A DNA stretch of 64,000 bases from Roseburia sp. (GTDB taxonomy: Bacteria; Bacillota; Clostridia; Lachnospirales; Lachnospiraceae), in NCBI GenBank assembly GCA_022771695.1, contig JALEKJ010000015.1, positions 1-64,000 of the forward strand, in the 5' to 3' direction. Numbering within the stretch: the stretch's first letter is position 1; every line of letters starts with the position of its first letter. Below are positions 39,976-48,911 of the stretch, piece by piece. The translations under genes and the position numbers were made by a program. The notes below the pieces were generated by a model. The model had not been told where the DNA came from. It worked only from the letters and a program-made list of their open reading frames with translations, and ran no database searches.

Positions 39976-40890
39976 ATGGAAAATCAAGTATTGGAAGAAA
40001 GTGTTTTTCAAAAGGTTTTGAAAAACATTCCGCTTGGTTTGGTAGTGAGCAAAGAGGGACGACAGCGAAGGGTATACTATGTAAACCAAACGGCATATGA
40101 GGTTATGGGGTACTCAAAAGAGGAGTATATAGCGCTTATAGAGAAGGGCTGGTCGAAGTTTGTGGATGTGAACATCAGACAAGTCATTCGTGATAATCAT
40201 AAGCAGATTCGCACCGGCGAACCATTTGAAGTGCTTGCGAAAGCGAAGACGAAGTCGGGTGAGGAGAAGTGGCTTTTGCATCGAGTTGTGGTCCGGATGA
40301 ATGAAGGATCGAGTTGTTATGTCAGTTTTATGGACGTGACAGACAAGATTGAAAAAGAGCGGCTTCGGATTCGGGAAGAGGAAGCTTTGCGAGAGCAGGC
40401 GGCGAGGGATTCTTTTACCAAGCTGTATAATCGGGGCACTATGGAGCAGCTCGTAGAGAAATCGCTGAATAGTGCGAAGCAGTCGCAGTATGCGTATATT
40501 GCCTTAGATGTAGACAATTTCAAGCAAATCAATGATATCTATGGACATGCGATGGGAGACATGCTGATTCTGCAGTTGGCTAAGCTTTTGAAGCAGGTGT
40601 TCAATCAGAAGGCATCCGTGGCCCGTATGGGTGGGGATGAATTTGCAGTTTTCTTAAGGGATGTTGAGGAACGTGAGGCTGTTTATGATAAGGCGGCAAG
40701 AGTGCTTGCAGGGCTGCGTGAGCAGAAGGATGGCATGGGGCTCATGACGGAGCCGACACTTAGCATTGGGATTGCGTTTACACCGGAAGCCGGCATGAGC
40801 TTTTCAGAATTGTATCACCGGGCAGATGAGGCACTCTATCATGTGAAGAATGAAGAAAAAAATGGTATATCCGTTTATCATTTTTCGTAA
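39976..40890 (+). CDS. Diguanylate cyclase with PAS domain
   Basis: A 304-residue cytosolic protein. Residues ~10-125 are a PAS sensor (KNIPLGLVVSKEGRQRRVYY, NQTAYEVMGYSKEEYIALIE). A short helix leads to the GGDEF domain (~140-304): DSFTKLYNRGTMEQLV, ALDVDNFKQINDIYGHAMGD, and the intact active-site ARMGGDEFAVFL. It should make cyclic di-GMP in response to a ligand at the PAS. No RxxD inhibitory site is evident right before GGDEF. GGGGGAAGGA precedes the ATG. Confidence 0.95.
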   Translation: MENQVLEESVFQKVLKNIPLGLVVSKEGRQRRVYYVNQTAYEVMGYSKEEYIALIEKGWSKFVDVNIRQVIRDNHKQIRTGEPFEVLAKAKTKSGEEKWLLHRVVVRMNEGSSCYVSFMDVTDKIEKERLRIREEEALREQAARDSFTKLYNRGTMEQLVEKSLNSAKQSQYAYIALDVDNFKQINDIYGHAMGDMLILQLAKLLKQVFNQKASVARMGGDEFAVFLRDVEEREAVYDKAARVLAGLREQKDGMGLMTEPTLSIGIAFTPEAGMSFSELYHRADEALYHVKNEEKNGISVYHFS

Positions 40891-40900
40891 ATAATGACTA

Positions 40901-40929
40901 TTGCAAAACAGAAAGAATCATTGTAATAT
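40901..40929 (+). promoter_or_regulatory. Promoter P1 of the pfl operon
   Basis: TTGCAA (40901-40906), 17-nt spacer, TAATAT (40924-40929). Transcripts from here would start near 40936 and carry the riboswitch. Confidence 0.6.
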
Positions 40930-40939
40930 AATGATGTTA

Positions 40940-41022
40940 TATGACTGACGGATAAGTGGGGAACCACGTGGAGTATAACGAATCAATGCCGACCGTCTGG
41001 GCGAAAGTACCCGGACTGTCGG
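40940..41022 (+). ncRNA. ZTP riboswitch (pfl motif)
   Basis: The conserved blocks are in order: GACTGACGGA, a GTGG-GGAA-CCAC hairpin, GTGGAG, and the 3' block GCCGACCGTCTGGGC. This matches the pfl RNA, which senses ZTP/ZMP, a sign of 10-formyl-tetrahydrofolate shortage. It precedes pflB, the gene after which the motif was named. Formate from Pfl supplies one-carbon units, so ZTP binding should increase pfl expression. Its 3' part overlaps a terminator. Confidence 0.93.
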
Positions 41023-41029
41023 TTTTTTT
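40989..41029 (+). terminator. Riboswitch-controlled terminator
   Basis: Stem 40989-41001 / 41010-41022 (13 positions, one mismatch, one G-U), 8-nt loop, then seven T. The left arm is also the 3' core of the ZTP aptamer, so ligand binding and terminator formation exclude each other. Confidence 0.92.
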
Positions 41030-41067
41030 GTGGAAAAAACTAGGATTGTACTAGGTTGGATACATCA

Positions 41068-41097
41068 TTGACAGGGCGGGATGCACTATGTTATAGT
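41068..41097 (+). promoter_or_regulatory. Promoter P2 of the pfl operon, downstream of the riboswitch
   Basis: TTGACA (41068-41073), 18-nt spacer, TATAGT (41092-41097). It lies after the terminator, so its transcripts escape riboswitch control. A small hairpin (GCAGTTAG/CTAACTGC, 41102-41123) sits at its expected 5' end. Confidence 0.75.
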
Positions 41098-41150
41098 TAC
41101 GGCAGTTAGAAATAGCTAACTGCACCACAAGGTAAGAAGAGGAGGAACAC

Positions 41151-43382
41151 ATGATGCAGAATGAATGGAGAGGCTTTGTCGGTGGAGCATGGGAGAGAGA
41201 AATCAATGTTAGAGATTTCATCCAGAAGAATTATACGCCATATGATGGGGATGATTCTTTTTTAGCAGGACCGACGCAGGATACGACCGATTTGTGGAAT
41301 GAGGTATTAGAACTGTCGAGACAGGAGAGAGAAGCCGGCGGTGTTTTGGATATGGACACCAAGATTATCTCTACCATCACATCTCACGGACCGGGATATT
41401 TAGATAAGGACAAAGAGAAAATTGTAGGCTTCCAGACAGATAAGCCATTTAAGCGCGCATTGCAGCCTTACGGCGGAATTCGTATGGCAGTAAAGGCATG
41501 CGAGGACAATGGATACCATGTTGATCCGGAGGTTGTAGAATATTTTACAACACACAGAAAAACACATAATGCAGGTGTGTTTGATGCATATACACCGGAG
41601 ATGCGTGCATGCCGTTCCGCACATATCATTACAGGACTTCCGGATGCTTACGGACGCGGACGTATCATTGGAGACTACAGAAGACCGGCACTTTACGGTG
41701 TAGATCGTCTGATTGAGGATAAAGAGGAGCAGTTAAACACGACACGTACCATTATGTATTCGGATGTTATCCGTGAGCGTGAGGAACTGTCTGAGCAGAT
41801 TCGTGCCCTTAAGATGTTAAAGGAATTGGCAAAAATTTACGGCTGTGATATTTCAAAGCCTGCAACAAACGTAAAAGAAGCGACACAGGCGGTATACTTT
41901 GGTTACCTGGCAGCAGTAAAAGAGCAGAACGGAGCAGCAATGTCCTTGGGACGTACATCTACATTCCTTGACATCTATGCAGAGCGTGACTTGAAGGAAG
42001 GTACGTTTACCGAGTCCGAGATTCAGGAAATTATCGATCAGTTCGTGATGAAGCTTCGTTGCATCAAGTTTGCACGTACACCTGAGTACAACGCACTGTT
42101 TGCCGGAGACCCAACCTGGGTAACTGAGTCTATCGGTGGTGTTGGGGTAGACGGCAGACATATGGTAACAAAGATGTCTTATCGTTATCTGAATACATTA
42201 AACAATATCGGAGCGGCACCGGAGCCAAACATGACCGTGCTCTGGTCTGTACAGCTTCCGGAGAATTTCAAAAAATTCTGCGCAGAGACTTCGATCAAGC
42301 ACTCTGCCATCCAGTATGAGAATGACGACATCATGCGCGTGGTACATGGCGATGACTACGGTATTGCATGCTGTGTATCTTCGATGAGAATCGGTAAAGA
42401 AATGCAGTTCTTCGGTGCGAGAGCCAACCTTGCAAAGTGCCTGCTTTACGCGATTAACGGCGGTGTGGATGAGATGACCGGCAAGCAGGTAGGACCGAAA
42501 TATCGTCCGATTACTTCTGAGTATCTGGATTACGATGAAGTGTGGGCTGCATACAAGGATATGATGAAGTGGCTGGCAAGCGTTTATGTCAACGCACTCA
42601 ACATCATTCACTACATGCATGACAAGTACTGCTATGAGAAGTTAGAAATGGCACTTCATGATAAGAAGGTTACCCGCTGGTTTGCAACCGGTATTGCAGG
42701 ATTCTCCGTAGTAGCGGATTCCTTGTCTGCTATCAAGTATGCAAAGGTAAAGCCAATCCGTGACGAGAACGGTGTGACCGTTGACTTTGAGATTGAGGGA
42801 GATTTCCCGAAATATGGTAACGATGATGATTGCGTAGACGAAATCGCAAAAGAGGTACTTCATACGTTTATCGGATATATCAAGGGTAATCACACGTATC
42901 GCGGAGGTATCCAGACAACTTCTATCCTAACCATTACTTCTAACGTTTCTTATGGTAAGAACACGGGAGCAACCCCGGACGGAAGAAAGAAAGGTGTGGC
43001 ATTTGCACCGGGCGCAAACCCAATGCACGGACGCGATACGCACGGAGCAGTCGCTTCCTTAGCTTCCGTTGCGAAGATTCCGTTTATGGATTCTCAGGAC
43101 GGTATTTCCAATACCTTCACCATCGTGCCGGAAGCACTTGGTAAGGATGAGGAGAGCGCAGAGAATAACCTGATTGCCATGTTAGACGGTTATGTGGAAA
43201 AAGGTGGGCATCACTTGAATGTCAATGTATTGAAGAAGGAGACACTTTTGGATGCGCAGCAGCACCCGGAGAAGTATCCGCAGTTGACTATCCGTGTATC
43301 CGGATATGCAGTAAACTTCATTAAGCTGACAAAAGAGCAGCAGGATGAGGTTATCGCAAGAACATTTCACGAGATTATGTAA
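41151..43382 (+). CDS. pflB: Pyruvate formate-lyase
   Basis: A 743-residue glycyl radical enzyme that cleaves pyruvate with CoA to acetyl-CoA and formate. The catalytic cysteine pair is Cys407-Cys408 in [15 protein letters not shown], and the radical site is Gly718 in [30 protein letters not shown] and SHGPGYLDK... are standard PFL segments; length is normal (~740-760). GGAGG precedes a double ATG. It is oxygen-sensitive, consistent with a strict anaerobe. The activase follows 127 nt downstream. Confidence 0.98.
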   Translation: MMQNEWRGFVGGAWEREINVRDFIQKNYTPYDGDDSFLAGPTQDTTDLWNEVLELSRQEREAGGVLDMDTKIISTITSHGPGYLDKDKEKIVGFQTDKPFKRALQPYGGIRMAVKACEDNGYHVDPEVVEYFTTHRKTHNAGVFDAYTPEMRACRSAHIITGLPDAYGRGRIIGDYRRPALYGVDRLIEDKEEQLNTTRTIMYSDVIREREELSEQIRALKMLKELAKIYGCDISKPATNVKEATQAVYFGYLAAVKEQNGAAMSLGRTSTFLDIYAERDLKEGTFTESEIQEIIDQFVMKLRCIKFARTPEYNALFAGDPTWVTESIGGVGVDGRHMVTKMSYRYLNTLNNIGAAPEPNMTVLWSVQLPENFKKFCAETSIKHSAIQYENDDIMRVVHGDDYGIACCVSSMRIGKEMQFFGARANLAKCLLYAINGGVDEMTGKQVGPKYRPITSEYLDYDEVWAAYKDMMKWLASVYVNALNIIHYMHDKYCYEKLEMALHDKKVTRWFATGIAGFSVVADSLSAIKYAKVKPIRDENGVTVDFEIEGDFPKYGNDDDCVDEIAKEVLHTFIGYIKGNHTYRGGIQTTSILTITSNVSYGKNTGATPDGRKKGVAFAPGANPMHGRDTHGAVASLASVAKIPFMDSQDGISNTFTIVPEALGKDEESAENNLIAMLDGYVEKGGHHLNVNVLKKETLLDAQQHPEKYPQLTIRVSGYAVNFIKLTKEQQDEVIARTFHEIM

Positions 43383-43412
43383 ATCCGCACGAGCAGAGAC
43401 TCGGTGTGAAAA

Positions 43413-43469
43413 TTCAAACGGGCAGAGGCCCGTTTGAATTGGAAATATCCGCCATGAGGCGGATATTTC
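43413..43469 (+). other. Two strong hairpins between pflB and pflA
   Basis: Hairpin 1: TTCAAACGGGC / GCCCGTTTGAA (11 bp, loop AGAG, 43413-43438). Hairpin 2: GAAATATCCGCC / GGCGGATATTTC (12 bp, loop ATGA, 43442-43469). Neither is followed by a clean T-run. They probably stabilise the pflB message end and lower pflA expression by pausing or partial termination. Confidence 0.85.
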
Positions 43470-43509
43470 TGTTCTAAGGAGAAATTAGAAAATAATGGGA
43501 GGATTTCAA

Positions 43510-44274
43510 ATGGGAAAAATTCATTCACTGGAAACATTTGGTACGGTTGACGGACCGGGCGTACGCTTTGTTGTTTTCTTTCAGGGCTGCCCGATGCGTT
43601 GCCAGTATTGCCATAATCCGGATACCTGGCACATTGAAGATGGACAGGAAATGGGCGCAGAGGAAATTCTTTCCCGGTTTGAGCGGAATAAAACTTTTTA
43701 TAAGACGGGAGGAATCACGGCAACCGGCGGGGAACCGATGCTGCAGATTGACTTTTTGACGGAGCTTTTTACAAAAGCGAAGGAGCGCGGGATTCACACC
43801 TGTCTGGACACTTCCGGTATTATGTTTCCGGGAGAATTGCCGGATTGTGCCGATGAAGCCGCTGCTATGGGGCATAAGGCGCGCATGGAGCAGATTGACG
43901 CGCTCCTTGCGGTCACAGACCTTGTTATGCTTGACATCAAGCATATTGAGTCTGCGGCACATAAGGTACTGACCGGGCATGCCAACGACAATATTCTCGC
44001 ATTTGCCCGATATCTGGATGCAAAAAAGAAGCCGGTCTGGATTCGCCACGTTGTGGTACCGGGAATTACTTTTGATAAGGATGAACTGACGGTATTGGGG
44101 CAGTTTTTAAAGACACTTTCTAATGTGGAGAAGCTAGAAGTTTTGCCGTATCATGCGCTTGGAAAGGTAAAGTATGATAACTTGGGAATAGATTATGTAT
44201 TAAAAGATACGCCGCAGCTTTCAAAAGCGCAGGCGAAAGAAGCGGAGCAGATGATAAAAGAGGCGATGCTGTAA
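43510..44274 (+). CDS. pflA: Pyruvate formate-lyase activating enzyme
   Basis: A 254-residue radical SAM protein. The cluster motif is CPMRCQYCHNPDTW (CxxxCxxC); ATGGEPMLQ is the SAM-binding GGE motif. It creates the glycyl radical on PflB using SAM and a low-potential electron donor. I start at the ATG at 43510 (GGGAGG 7 nt upstream); the ATG at 43495 overlaps that ribosome-binding site. Confidence 0.97.
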   Translation: MGKIHSLETFGTVDGPGVRFVVFFQGCPMRCQYCHNPDTWHIEDGQEMGAEEILSRFERNKTFYKTGGITATGGEPMLQIDFLTELFTKAKERGIHTCLDTSGIMFPGELPDCADEAAAMGHKARMEQIDALLAVTDLVMLDIKHIESAAHKVLTGHANDNILAFARYLDAKKKPVWIRHVVVPGITFDKDELTVLGQFLKTLSNVEKLEVLPYHALGKVKYDNLGIDYVLKDTPQLSKAQAKEAEQMIKEAML

Positions 44275-44287
44275 ATCAAAGAGCAAG

Positions 44288-44321
44288 AAAGAGAGGCTGT
44301 CTTGTATGACAGCCTCTCTTT
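44288..44321. terminator. Bidirectional terminator between pflA and the tautomerase gene
   Basis: AAAGAGAGGCTGTC (44288-44301) / GACAGCCTCTCTTT (44308-44321), a perfect 14-bp stem with loop TTGTAT, between two convergent genes. Confidence 0.85.
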
Positions 44322-44329
44322 GAATGTTC

Positions 44330-44671
44330 TTAAAAATTACTGCCATTCCATCCCCATTCATTGGTTGGAAAATATGCGACATAGATGCGGCTTGCAGGAA
44401 TTGAAAGCTCACGCTCAAGCAGCGCGCAGATTTTGGCGGTCATCTGGCTGGTGCCTGCGGAAGAAGGAGTGCCAAAGGTCTTGACCTCCACATAAGCGAC
44501 ATCTTCCACGCTTCCCTGAAAGGAAAGGCTGGCGTGGTCCTCAAAGCCTGTCATAACCCAGTTTTCCCCTTTGCCAAGGCATTCTCTGGTAATCGCACAA
44601 AGCTCTGCAGTGAGGGCTTCTTTCTTGGAGTTACTGATGGTTGCAGTTGTTTTCGTATTGATAAACGGCAT
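44330..44671 (-). CDS. MIF-like phenylpyruvate tautomerase
   Basis: A 113-residue protein starting MPFINTKTTATISNSKKEAL. The catalytic N-terminal proline after removal of Met is present, and IPASRIYVAYFPTNEWGWNG with GSNF at the end matches MIF/D-dopachrome tautomerase homologues (trimeric). The start has GGAGG 8 nt upstream; the frame is open further but only across the divergent promoter region. In bacteria these proteins tautomerise small keto-acids; the physiological role is unclear. Confidence 0.92.
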   Translation of the reverse strand: MPFINTKTTATISNSKKEALTAELCAITRECLGKGENWVMTGFEDHASLSFQGSVEDVAYVEVKTFGTPSSAGTSQMTAKICALLERELSIPASRIYVAYFPTNEWGWNGSNF

Positions 44672-44703
44672 AGTTTCATCCTCCTTTAAATGTGATAAAA
44701 CTA

Positions 44704-44732
44704 GTATATACGAAAAATCCCCTGCATACAAT
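44704..44732 (+). promoter_or_regulatory. Sigma-E-type sporulation promoter of spoIIID
   Basis: GTATATA (44704-44710), 14-nt spacer, CATACAAT (44725-44732) fits the mother-cell sigma-E consensus (-35 GTATATT-like, -10 CATACAnT). spoIIID is a classical sigma-E target, and the distance to the start codon (29 nt) is suitable. Confidence 0.85.
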
Positions 44733-44761
44733 GTAAAAACAAGTAGTGCAGGGGATTTCGT

Positions 44762-45013
44762 TTGAAAAGTTATATTGAAGAAAGAGCGATGGAAATTGCC
44801 CGATATATCATCGACAACAATACCACGGTGCGTCAGGCCGCAAAACATTTTGGGATTAGTAAGAGTACGGTACATAAGGATGTGACGGAGCGCCTGGCAC
44901 AAGTCAACCCGTCACTTGCGGCGGAAACCAGAAAAGTGCTCGATGTCAATAAGTCGGAGCGGCATATCCGCGGTGGGCTTGCAACAAAAGAAAAATATCT
45001 GCATCAGCACTAA
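44762..45013 (+). CDS. spoIIID: Sporulation transcription factor SpoIIID
   Basis: An 83-residue DNA-binding protein beginning at a TTG with AGGGGAT upstream. YIEERAMEIARYIIDNNTTV, QAAKHFGISKSTVHKDVTER and the basic C-terminal NKSERHIRGGLATKEKYLHQ are near-identical to the SpoIIID family. It regulates mother-cell genes during sporulation, so the organism is a spore former or descends from one. It diverges from the MIF-like gene. Confidence 0.97.
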   Translation: MKSYIEERAMEIARYIIDNNTTVRQAAKHFGISKSTVHKDVTERLAQVNPSLAAETRKVLDVNKSERHIRGGLATKEKYLHQH

Positions 45014-45115
45014 AGACGCGGTATTCCAGATTGAATTATGAGCCTGTTTTTGTTAGTATAAAAGGAAGATAAGAAGGAATCTTTCTATAATGCTATATAA
45101 AAAGAGGGGTAACAG

Positions 45116-47032
45116 ATGAAGAAAATTGCATTGTTGATGGATGGCTGGAAGCGTTTCTTCACCTATGCATGGCCAGCGGGAATTTTACAGCGGATTAAAG
45201 AGACGGACGAGGACATCAATCTCTATATTTTTAATAGTTCGGGGGACTGGAGCCGCGATAAGAACTACAATATCGGGGAATACAATATCTACCGGCTTCC
45301 GGATTTGAACGATTATGATGGCATTATCATCGACCTGAATAATATCCGGTACCCGGATGTGCGGGAATATGTCATAGAAACGGCAAAGAAAACAGGAAAG
45401 CCCGTTATTTCGATTGCAAATGAGATAGAAGATTTTTATTATGTGGGGATAGATAATTATACGGCGATACAGGAGCTTATCGCGCATTTGTTTGAAAAGC
45501 ATTCCTGCAGGAAATTCTGGTTTATCATGGGACCGGAGGATAACTATGAAAACATAATGCGTGTGCGCGGTTTAAAGGATTACCTGTGCGAACATGAAAT
45601 TCCATATTCGGAAGCTGATTTTTACTATGAAAGCTATGAGTATAAATGCGGTGTCAACGGATTTCATAAGCTTCTGGAGGAACACGGAGAGATTCCGGAT
45701 GCGATTATCTGTGCTAACGATAATATTGCGGTGGGGGTTTGTGAGACTGCGGCACAGAAAGGGTATCATGTTCCGGACGATTTCTGTGTTACAGGTTTTG
45801 ATAACTTTGACAAGGCAAGCTATTATGCGCCACATATCACTACGGTCAGCCATATCCGGGAAGAAGTGGGCTATCAGTGCGTGGAGACGTTATTAAAAAT
45901 CTGGGAGGGAAAGGCGGTTCCGCGCTTTAATTATACAAGCCATAAGAGTATTTTCTGGGAAAGCTGTGGCTGTGAGGCAAATATAGCTGTTGATCAGGCG
46001 AAGCATTCCCGGGATCAGATTATGTACGGAATCGAAACGGATGATTTTGAGGAACAGATACTGTCACTGGAGTATGAACTGTTGCGGTGCAATACCGTGG
46101 AGGAAATGTTCAAGTGCATACCAAAGTGTATTCCTTCCATGAATTGTGATGCCATGTACTTATTCATTGACGAGCACATGAATGATTTTCGCAAAGTGAA
46201 TGATTACTATGACAGACATTTGATTGAGGATGAGGAATTCTGTGTGCAGGGATATCCGGAAAAGATGTGTGGAGAGTTTGTCTATGAGAATGGAGAGATA
46301 AAGGATGTGGCGGGGATGCAGATAGAGGGGCTGTTTCCGAGGTTTGAAGTCTCCGAGGGCGGTACGGATTTCCTGTTTCTTCCGCTACATTTCAGGGAAC
46401 ACACAGTCGGGTATTTTGTGATACGCAACGCGGTATATCTTATGGAGAAGCAGTATCTGTTTCAGATAACGAATGTGCTTACCTCGGCGATGGAGAATCT
46501 TCATAAAAAGGAAAGGCTTTTATATATGAATCAGGTGCTCTCTGATTTGTATGTGAAAGATGCCATGACAGGGCTGTATAACCGGTTGGGGTATCAGAAA
46601 CTGGCATGCAAGCTGTTTGATGAAAAGAGAAAGCAAAACGAGAACCTGTCCATCATATTTATCGATATGGACAGACTGAAATACATCAATGACCGGTTTG
46701 GACATATACATGGAGACTGGGCGGTAAAGACAATCGCAAATGCAATTCTTAAAAATTGCCCGAGGGAAACGATTGCAGTCCGGACAGGCGGAGATGAATT
46801 TCTTCTCATCCTAACGCAAACGAACGAGGAAACAAACGCGAAGATTATTCGGAATATCCGAGAAGAAATCAGTGAGACGGCGACGAAGATGCAGCTTCCG
46901 TTTTCACTTACTGTCAGCGCAGGATGTGTTGTTACGGATATGAAGAGCGATAAGAGCCTCGACGATTATGTGAGGGAAGCGGATGAAATCATGTATCAGG
47001 AAAAAGTAGAGAAAAAAGCGAATCGGAAATAG
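45116..47032 (+). CDS. LacI-type ligand-binding domain fused to GGDEF
   Basis: A 638-residue cytosolic protein. Residues ~1-290 resemble the periplasmic-binding fold of LacI/GalR regulators (VISIANEIEDFYYVGIDNYT, IPDAIICANDNIAVGVCETA, VPDDFCVTGFDNFDKASYYA) but there is no signal peptide and no DNA-binding domain. A GAF-like region follows (~330-460), a coiled coil, then a GGDEF domain with intact RTGGDEFLLIL near residue 560. It would couple a cytosolic ligand, probably a sugar, to cyclic di-GMP synthesis. GAGGGG lies upstream. Confidence 0.92.
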   Translation: MKKIALLMDGWKRFFTYAWPAGILQRIKETDEDINLYIFNSSGDWSRDKNYNIGEYNIYRLPDLNDYDGIIIDLNNIRYPDVREYVIETAKKTGKPVISIANEIEDFYYVGIDNYTAIQELIAHLFEKHSCRKFWFIMGPEDNYENIMRVRGLKDYLCEHEIPYSEADFYYESYEYKCGVNGFHKLLEEHGEIPDAIICANDNIAVGVCETAAQKGYHVPDDFCVTGFDNFDKASYYAPHITTVSHIREEVGYQCVETLLKIWEGKAVPRFNYTSHKSIFWESCGCEANIAVDQAKHSRDQIMYGIETDDFEEQILSLEYELLRCNTVEEMFKCIPKCIPSMNCDAMYLFIDEHMNDFRKVNDYYDRHLIEDEEFCVQGYPEKMCGEFVYENGEIKDVAGMQIEGLFPRFEVSEGGTDFLFLPLHFREHTVGYFVIRNAVYLMEKQYLFQITNVLTSAMENLHKKERLLYMNQVLSDLYVKDAMTGLYNRLGYQKLACKLFDEKRKQNENLSIIFIDMDRLKYINDRFGHIHGDWAVKTIANAILKNCPRETIAVRTGGDEFLLILTQTNEETNAKIIRNIREEISETATKMQLPFSLTVSAGCVVTDMKSDKSLDDYVREADEIMYQEKVEKKANRK

Positions 47033-47076
47033 AGAACCTAAGTCCATCATGTGAAAGAATATATTTGAGCGGTTTT

Positions 47077-47799
47077 TTATGGAAAGGTAATGCCCTCTCC
47101 AATATTGGGAAAAATCAAGGCGGCGGCGCAGTCGAATACAAAAAGCAACAGCAGAATTGTATTCAGATTGCGTCGCGTTTTTGCTGATAGATGAAAAAAG
47201 AATCGACGAAGCATACCGGACAGAATACCAATCCAGATTGCCCCCGCAATGCCGAAACCAAGGGCAGACCATAGGCAGATATAGCCATGAAAATGAAAGG
47301 GATATCCGGAATAATCCCAATAGCGAAGTCCCCATGTGATATCAAGAAAATATCCGACGGCAAGCTCTAGAAAGCTCCCGAGAAATGCTGACAGAAAAAA
47401 TAAAACGATAAAACGTTGAAGGTGATAGAAGAATCCCATTTTCCGGCGAGCACGCATGGAAAAAGCAGCAGAATCCGATGCGCCGGAAAATGACCCGGCG
47501 GAAAGCGACCGATGCGCAAGCAGGACATGAAAGAGGACGGCTCCGGTGCCGTAAACCGGAAGCCATGGTCCATAAAAGAAACCGCGATTTACATAAGTCC
47601 CTTCCATCAGGTAGAGCAGGAATACTTCCCAAAGAAAGCCCGAAGCGGAACCGACAAAGAAGAAAAAAATCTCTAGCGAGATAATATCTGCAATATAGTT
47701 CTGCTCCGGTGGGCAGAGTTCGTGAAAATCCGGTAAACGAGTCTGCTTTTTCATGGGAATAGCATGCCCAATTTTAGAAAAATCTTTCGAACAATCCAC
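47077..47799 (-). CDS. Putative ABC-transporter type IV membrane protein (CmpB-like)
   Basis: A 240-residue protein with about five membrane helices. WEVFLLYLMEGTYVNRGFFY, GPWLPVYGTGAVLFH and LDITWGLRYWDYSGYPFHFH are signatures of the PF06541 family (ABC_trans_CmpB), uncharacterised membrane proteins common in Clostridia. The listed start is a GTG overlapping the preceding gene by 26 nt; an ATG at 47754 (MKKQTRLPDF) is an alternative, and neither has a strong ribosome-binding site. Confidence 0.85.
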   Translation of the reverse strand: MDCSKDFSKIGHAIPMKKQTRLPDFHELCPPEQNYIADIISLEIFFFFVGSASGFLWEVFLLYLMEGTYVNRGFFYGPWLPVYGTGAVLFHVLLAHRSLSAGSFSGASDSAAFSMRARRKMGFFYHLQRFIVLFFLSAFLGSFLELAVGYFLDITWGLRYWDYSGYPFHFHGYICLWSALGFGIAGAIWIGILSGMLRRFFFHLSAKTRRNLNTILLLLFVFDCAAALIFPNIGEGITFP

Positions 47800-48688
47800 C
47801 TAAAAAGATAACAACTGTATAGCTTCCCATAAGAATCTCGTAGTTTTGAATTGCCACGATAAAAGTGTCCGGTTTTTTCTGCTCTTTGTGGAATGCACGG
47901 ACATTTTTCCAAACGGCAGGGAACGTCAGCAGTATCAGCAGACAGATTGGATGGAGCATTCCAAACAGTACCATAATACACGGTGCGATATAACACAGAA
48001 GATAGAGCACGGAAAACAGGGTTAAGGAGTTTTTAGTGCCTAAATAATATGGCAGAGTAAAGCGCTTTACCAGAATATCCTTTTCCACATCACAGGTGTT
48101 GTTGGCAAGCATAATGTTGGCGGTTACACAGGTCGGAATCACGCATAAAAGAATCAGAGTAAGCAATGGAAGGACTTGAAGATTTATGGTGATTTCTTCC
48201 AGGCTTAACTGAAGCGTCAGATAAGTTCCTTCCGGCATGTTGATATACAGCAGGAGAAATGGAACAAAGATTCCCTGAAAAAGTCCCGAGAACAGTTCAC
48301 CCAAAGGTAACCTGGAAATCGGAACCGGACCGTAAGTGTAGCAGACGCCGCATAAAAAGCACAGAATACCAAGCAACAGCACTACAACGTCGGTACAATA
48401 GGCAAGATATAAGCCTAATCCGGCGCTTATAAGAAACATTATACAGATTGCAATCAGTCCGGCACGCCTATTAATTGGAAGCATTTCCGGATAATCTTTG
48501 CTGTCAATGTAATTATTGATGGCAGTTGTTGTCAGGTCAAATACAAACATTGCGACAAAAAATATGGAAGTCAGCTTCCAGTTTATAATCTGCCTGCTAT
48601 AAAACAAAAAGGCGAGTGTCATAAAAAAAGTAAAAAGACTTGTGATTTTTGTTTGAATTTCTACATACTTGAGAAATTTTTTCAACAT
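47774..48688 (-). CDS. dmkA: UbiA/MenA-family prenyltransferase (DmkA-like)
   Basis: A 304-residue protein with about eight membrane helices. The first Asp-rich motif is FVFDLTTTAINNYIDSKDYP and the second is ANIMLANNTCDVEKDILVKR. It would transfer a polyprenyl chain to 1,4-dihydroxy-2-naphthoate to give demethylmenaquinone. Next to Ndh2, DmkB, PplA and EetAB genes it matches DmkA of the extracellular electron transfer locus. It is divergent from ndh2. Confidence 0.88.
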   Translation of the reverse strand: MLKKFLKYVEIQTKITSLFTFFMTLAFLFYSRQIINWKLTSIFFVAMFVFDLTTTAINNYIDSKDYPEMLPINRRAGLIAICIMFLISAGLGLYLAYCTDVVVLLLGILCFLCGVCYTYGPVPISRLPLGELFSGLFQGIFVPFLLLYINMPEGTYLTLQLSLEEITINLQVLPLLTLILLCVIPTCVTANIMLANNTCDVEKDILVKRFTLPYYLGTKNSLTLFSVLYLLCYIAPCIMVLFGMLHPICLLILLTFPAVWKNVRAFHKEQKKPDTFIVAIQNYEILMGSYTVVIFLGGLFERFF

Positions 48689-48818
48689 TATGCGTACCCT
48701 CTACATTCTTTATCATTATCTATCAAAGGATTGTAGCATTGAAAGAATAAAAAAGCAAATCTTTTCTAGGACGAAAGTACTTTAATACGTGAATGCGTGA
48801 CTACGGGAACTGACGAAG

Positions 48819-48847
48819 TTGCTACAATAATCCTAGTGTGGTAAAAT
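48819..48847 (+). promoter_or_regulatory. Promoter of the electron-transfer operon
   Basis: TTGCTA (48819-48824), 17-nt spacer, TAAAAT (48842-48847). The ATG at 48846 falls on the -10 box, which supports 48912 as the true start of ndh2. Confidence 0.7.
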
Positions 48848-48911
48848 GTCCTGCGTGCGTGGATTATTCGAGAACGCGCAGGAAACTCTAAGAACGAAAG
48901 AGGAGAATGTC

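Noticed and set aside
48846..48911. Upstream ATG as start of ndh2
   Set aside because: It falls on the -10 box of the predicted promoter and gives a non-family N-terminal extension; the ATG at 48912 has GAGGAG and the normal MINIVVIGAG start.
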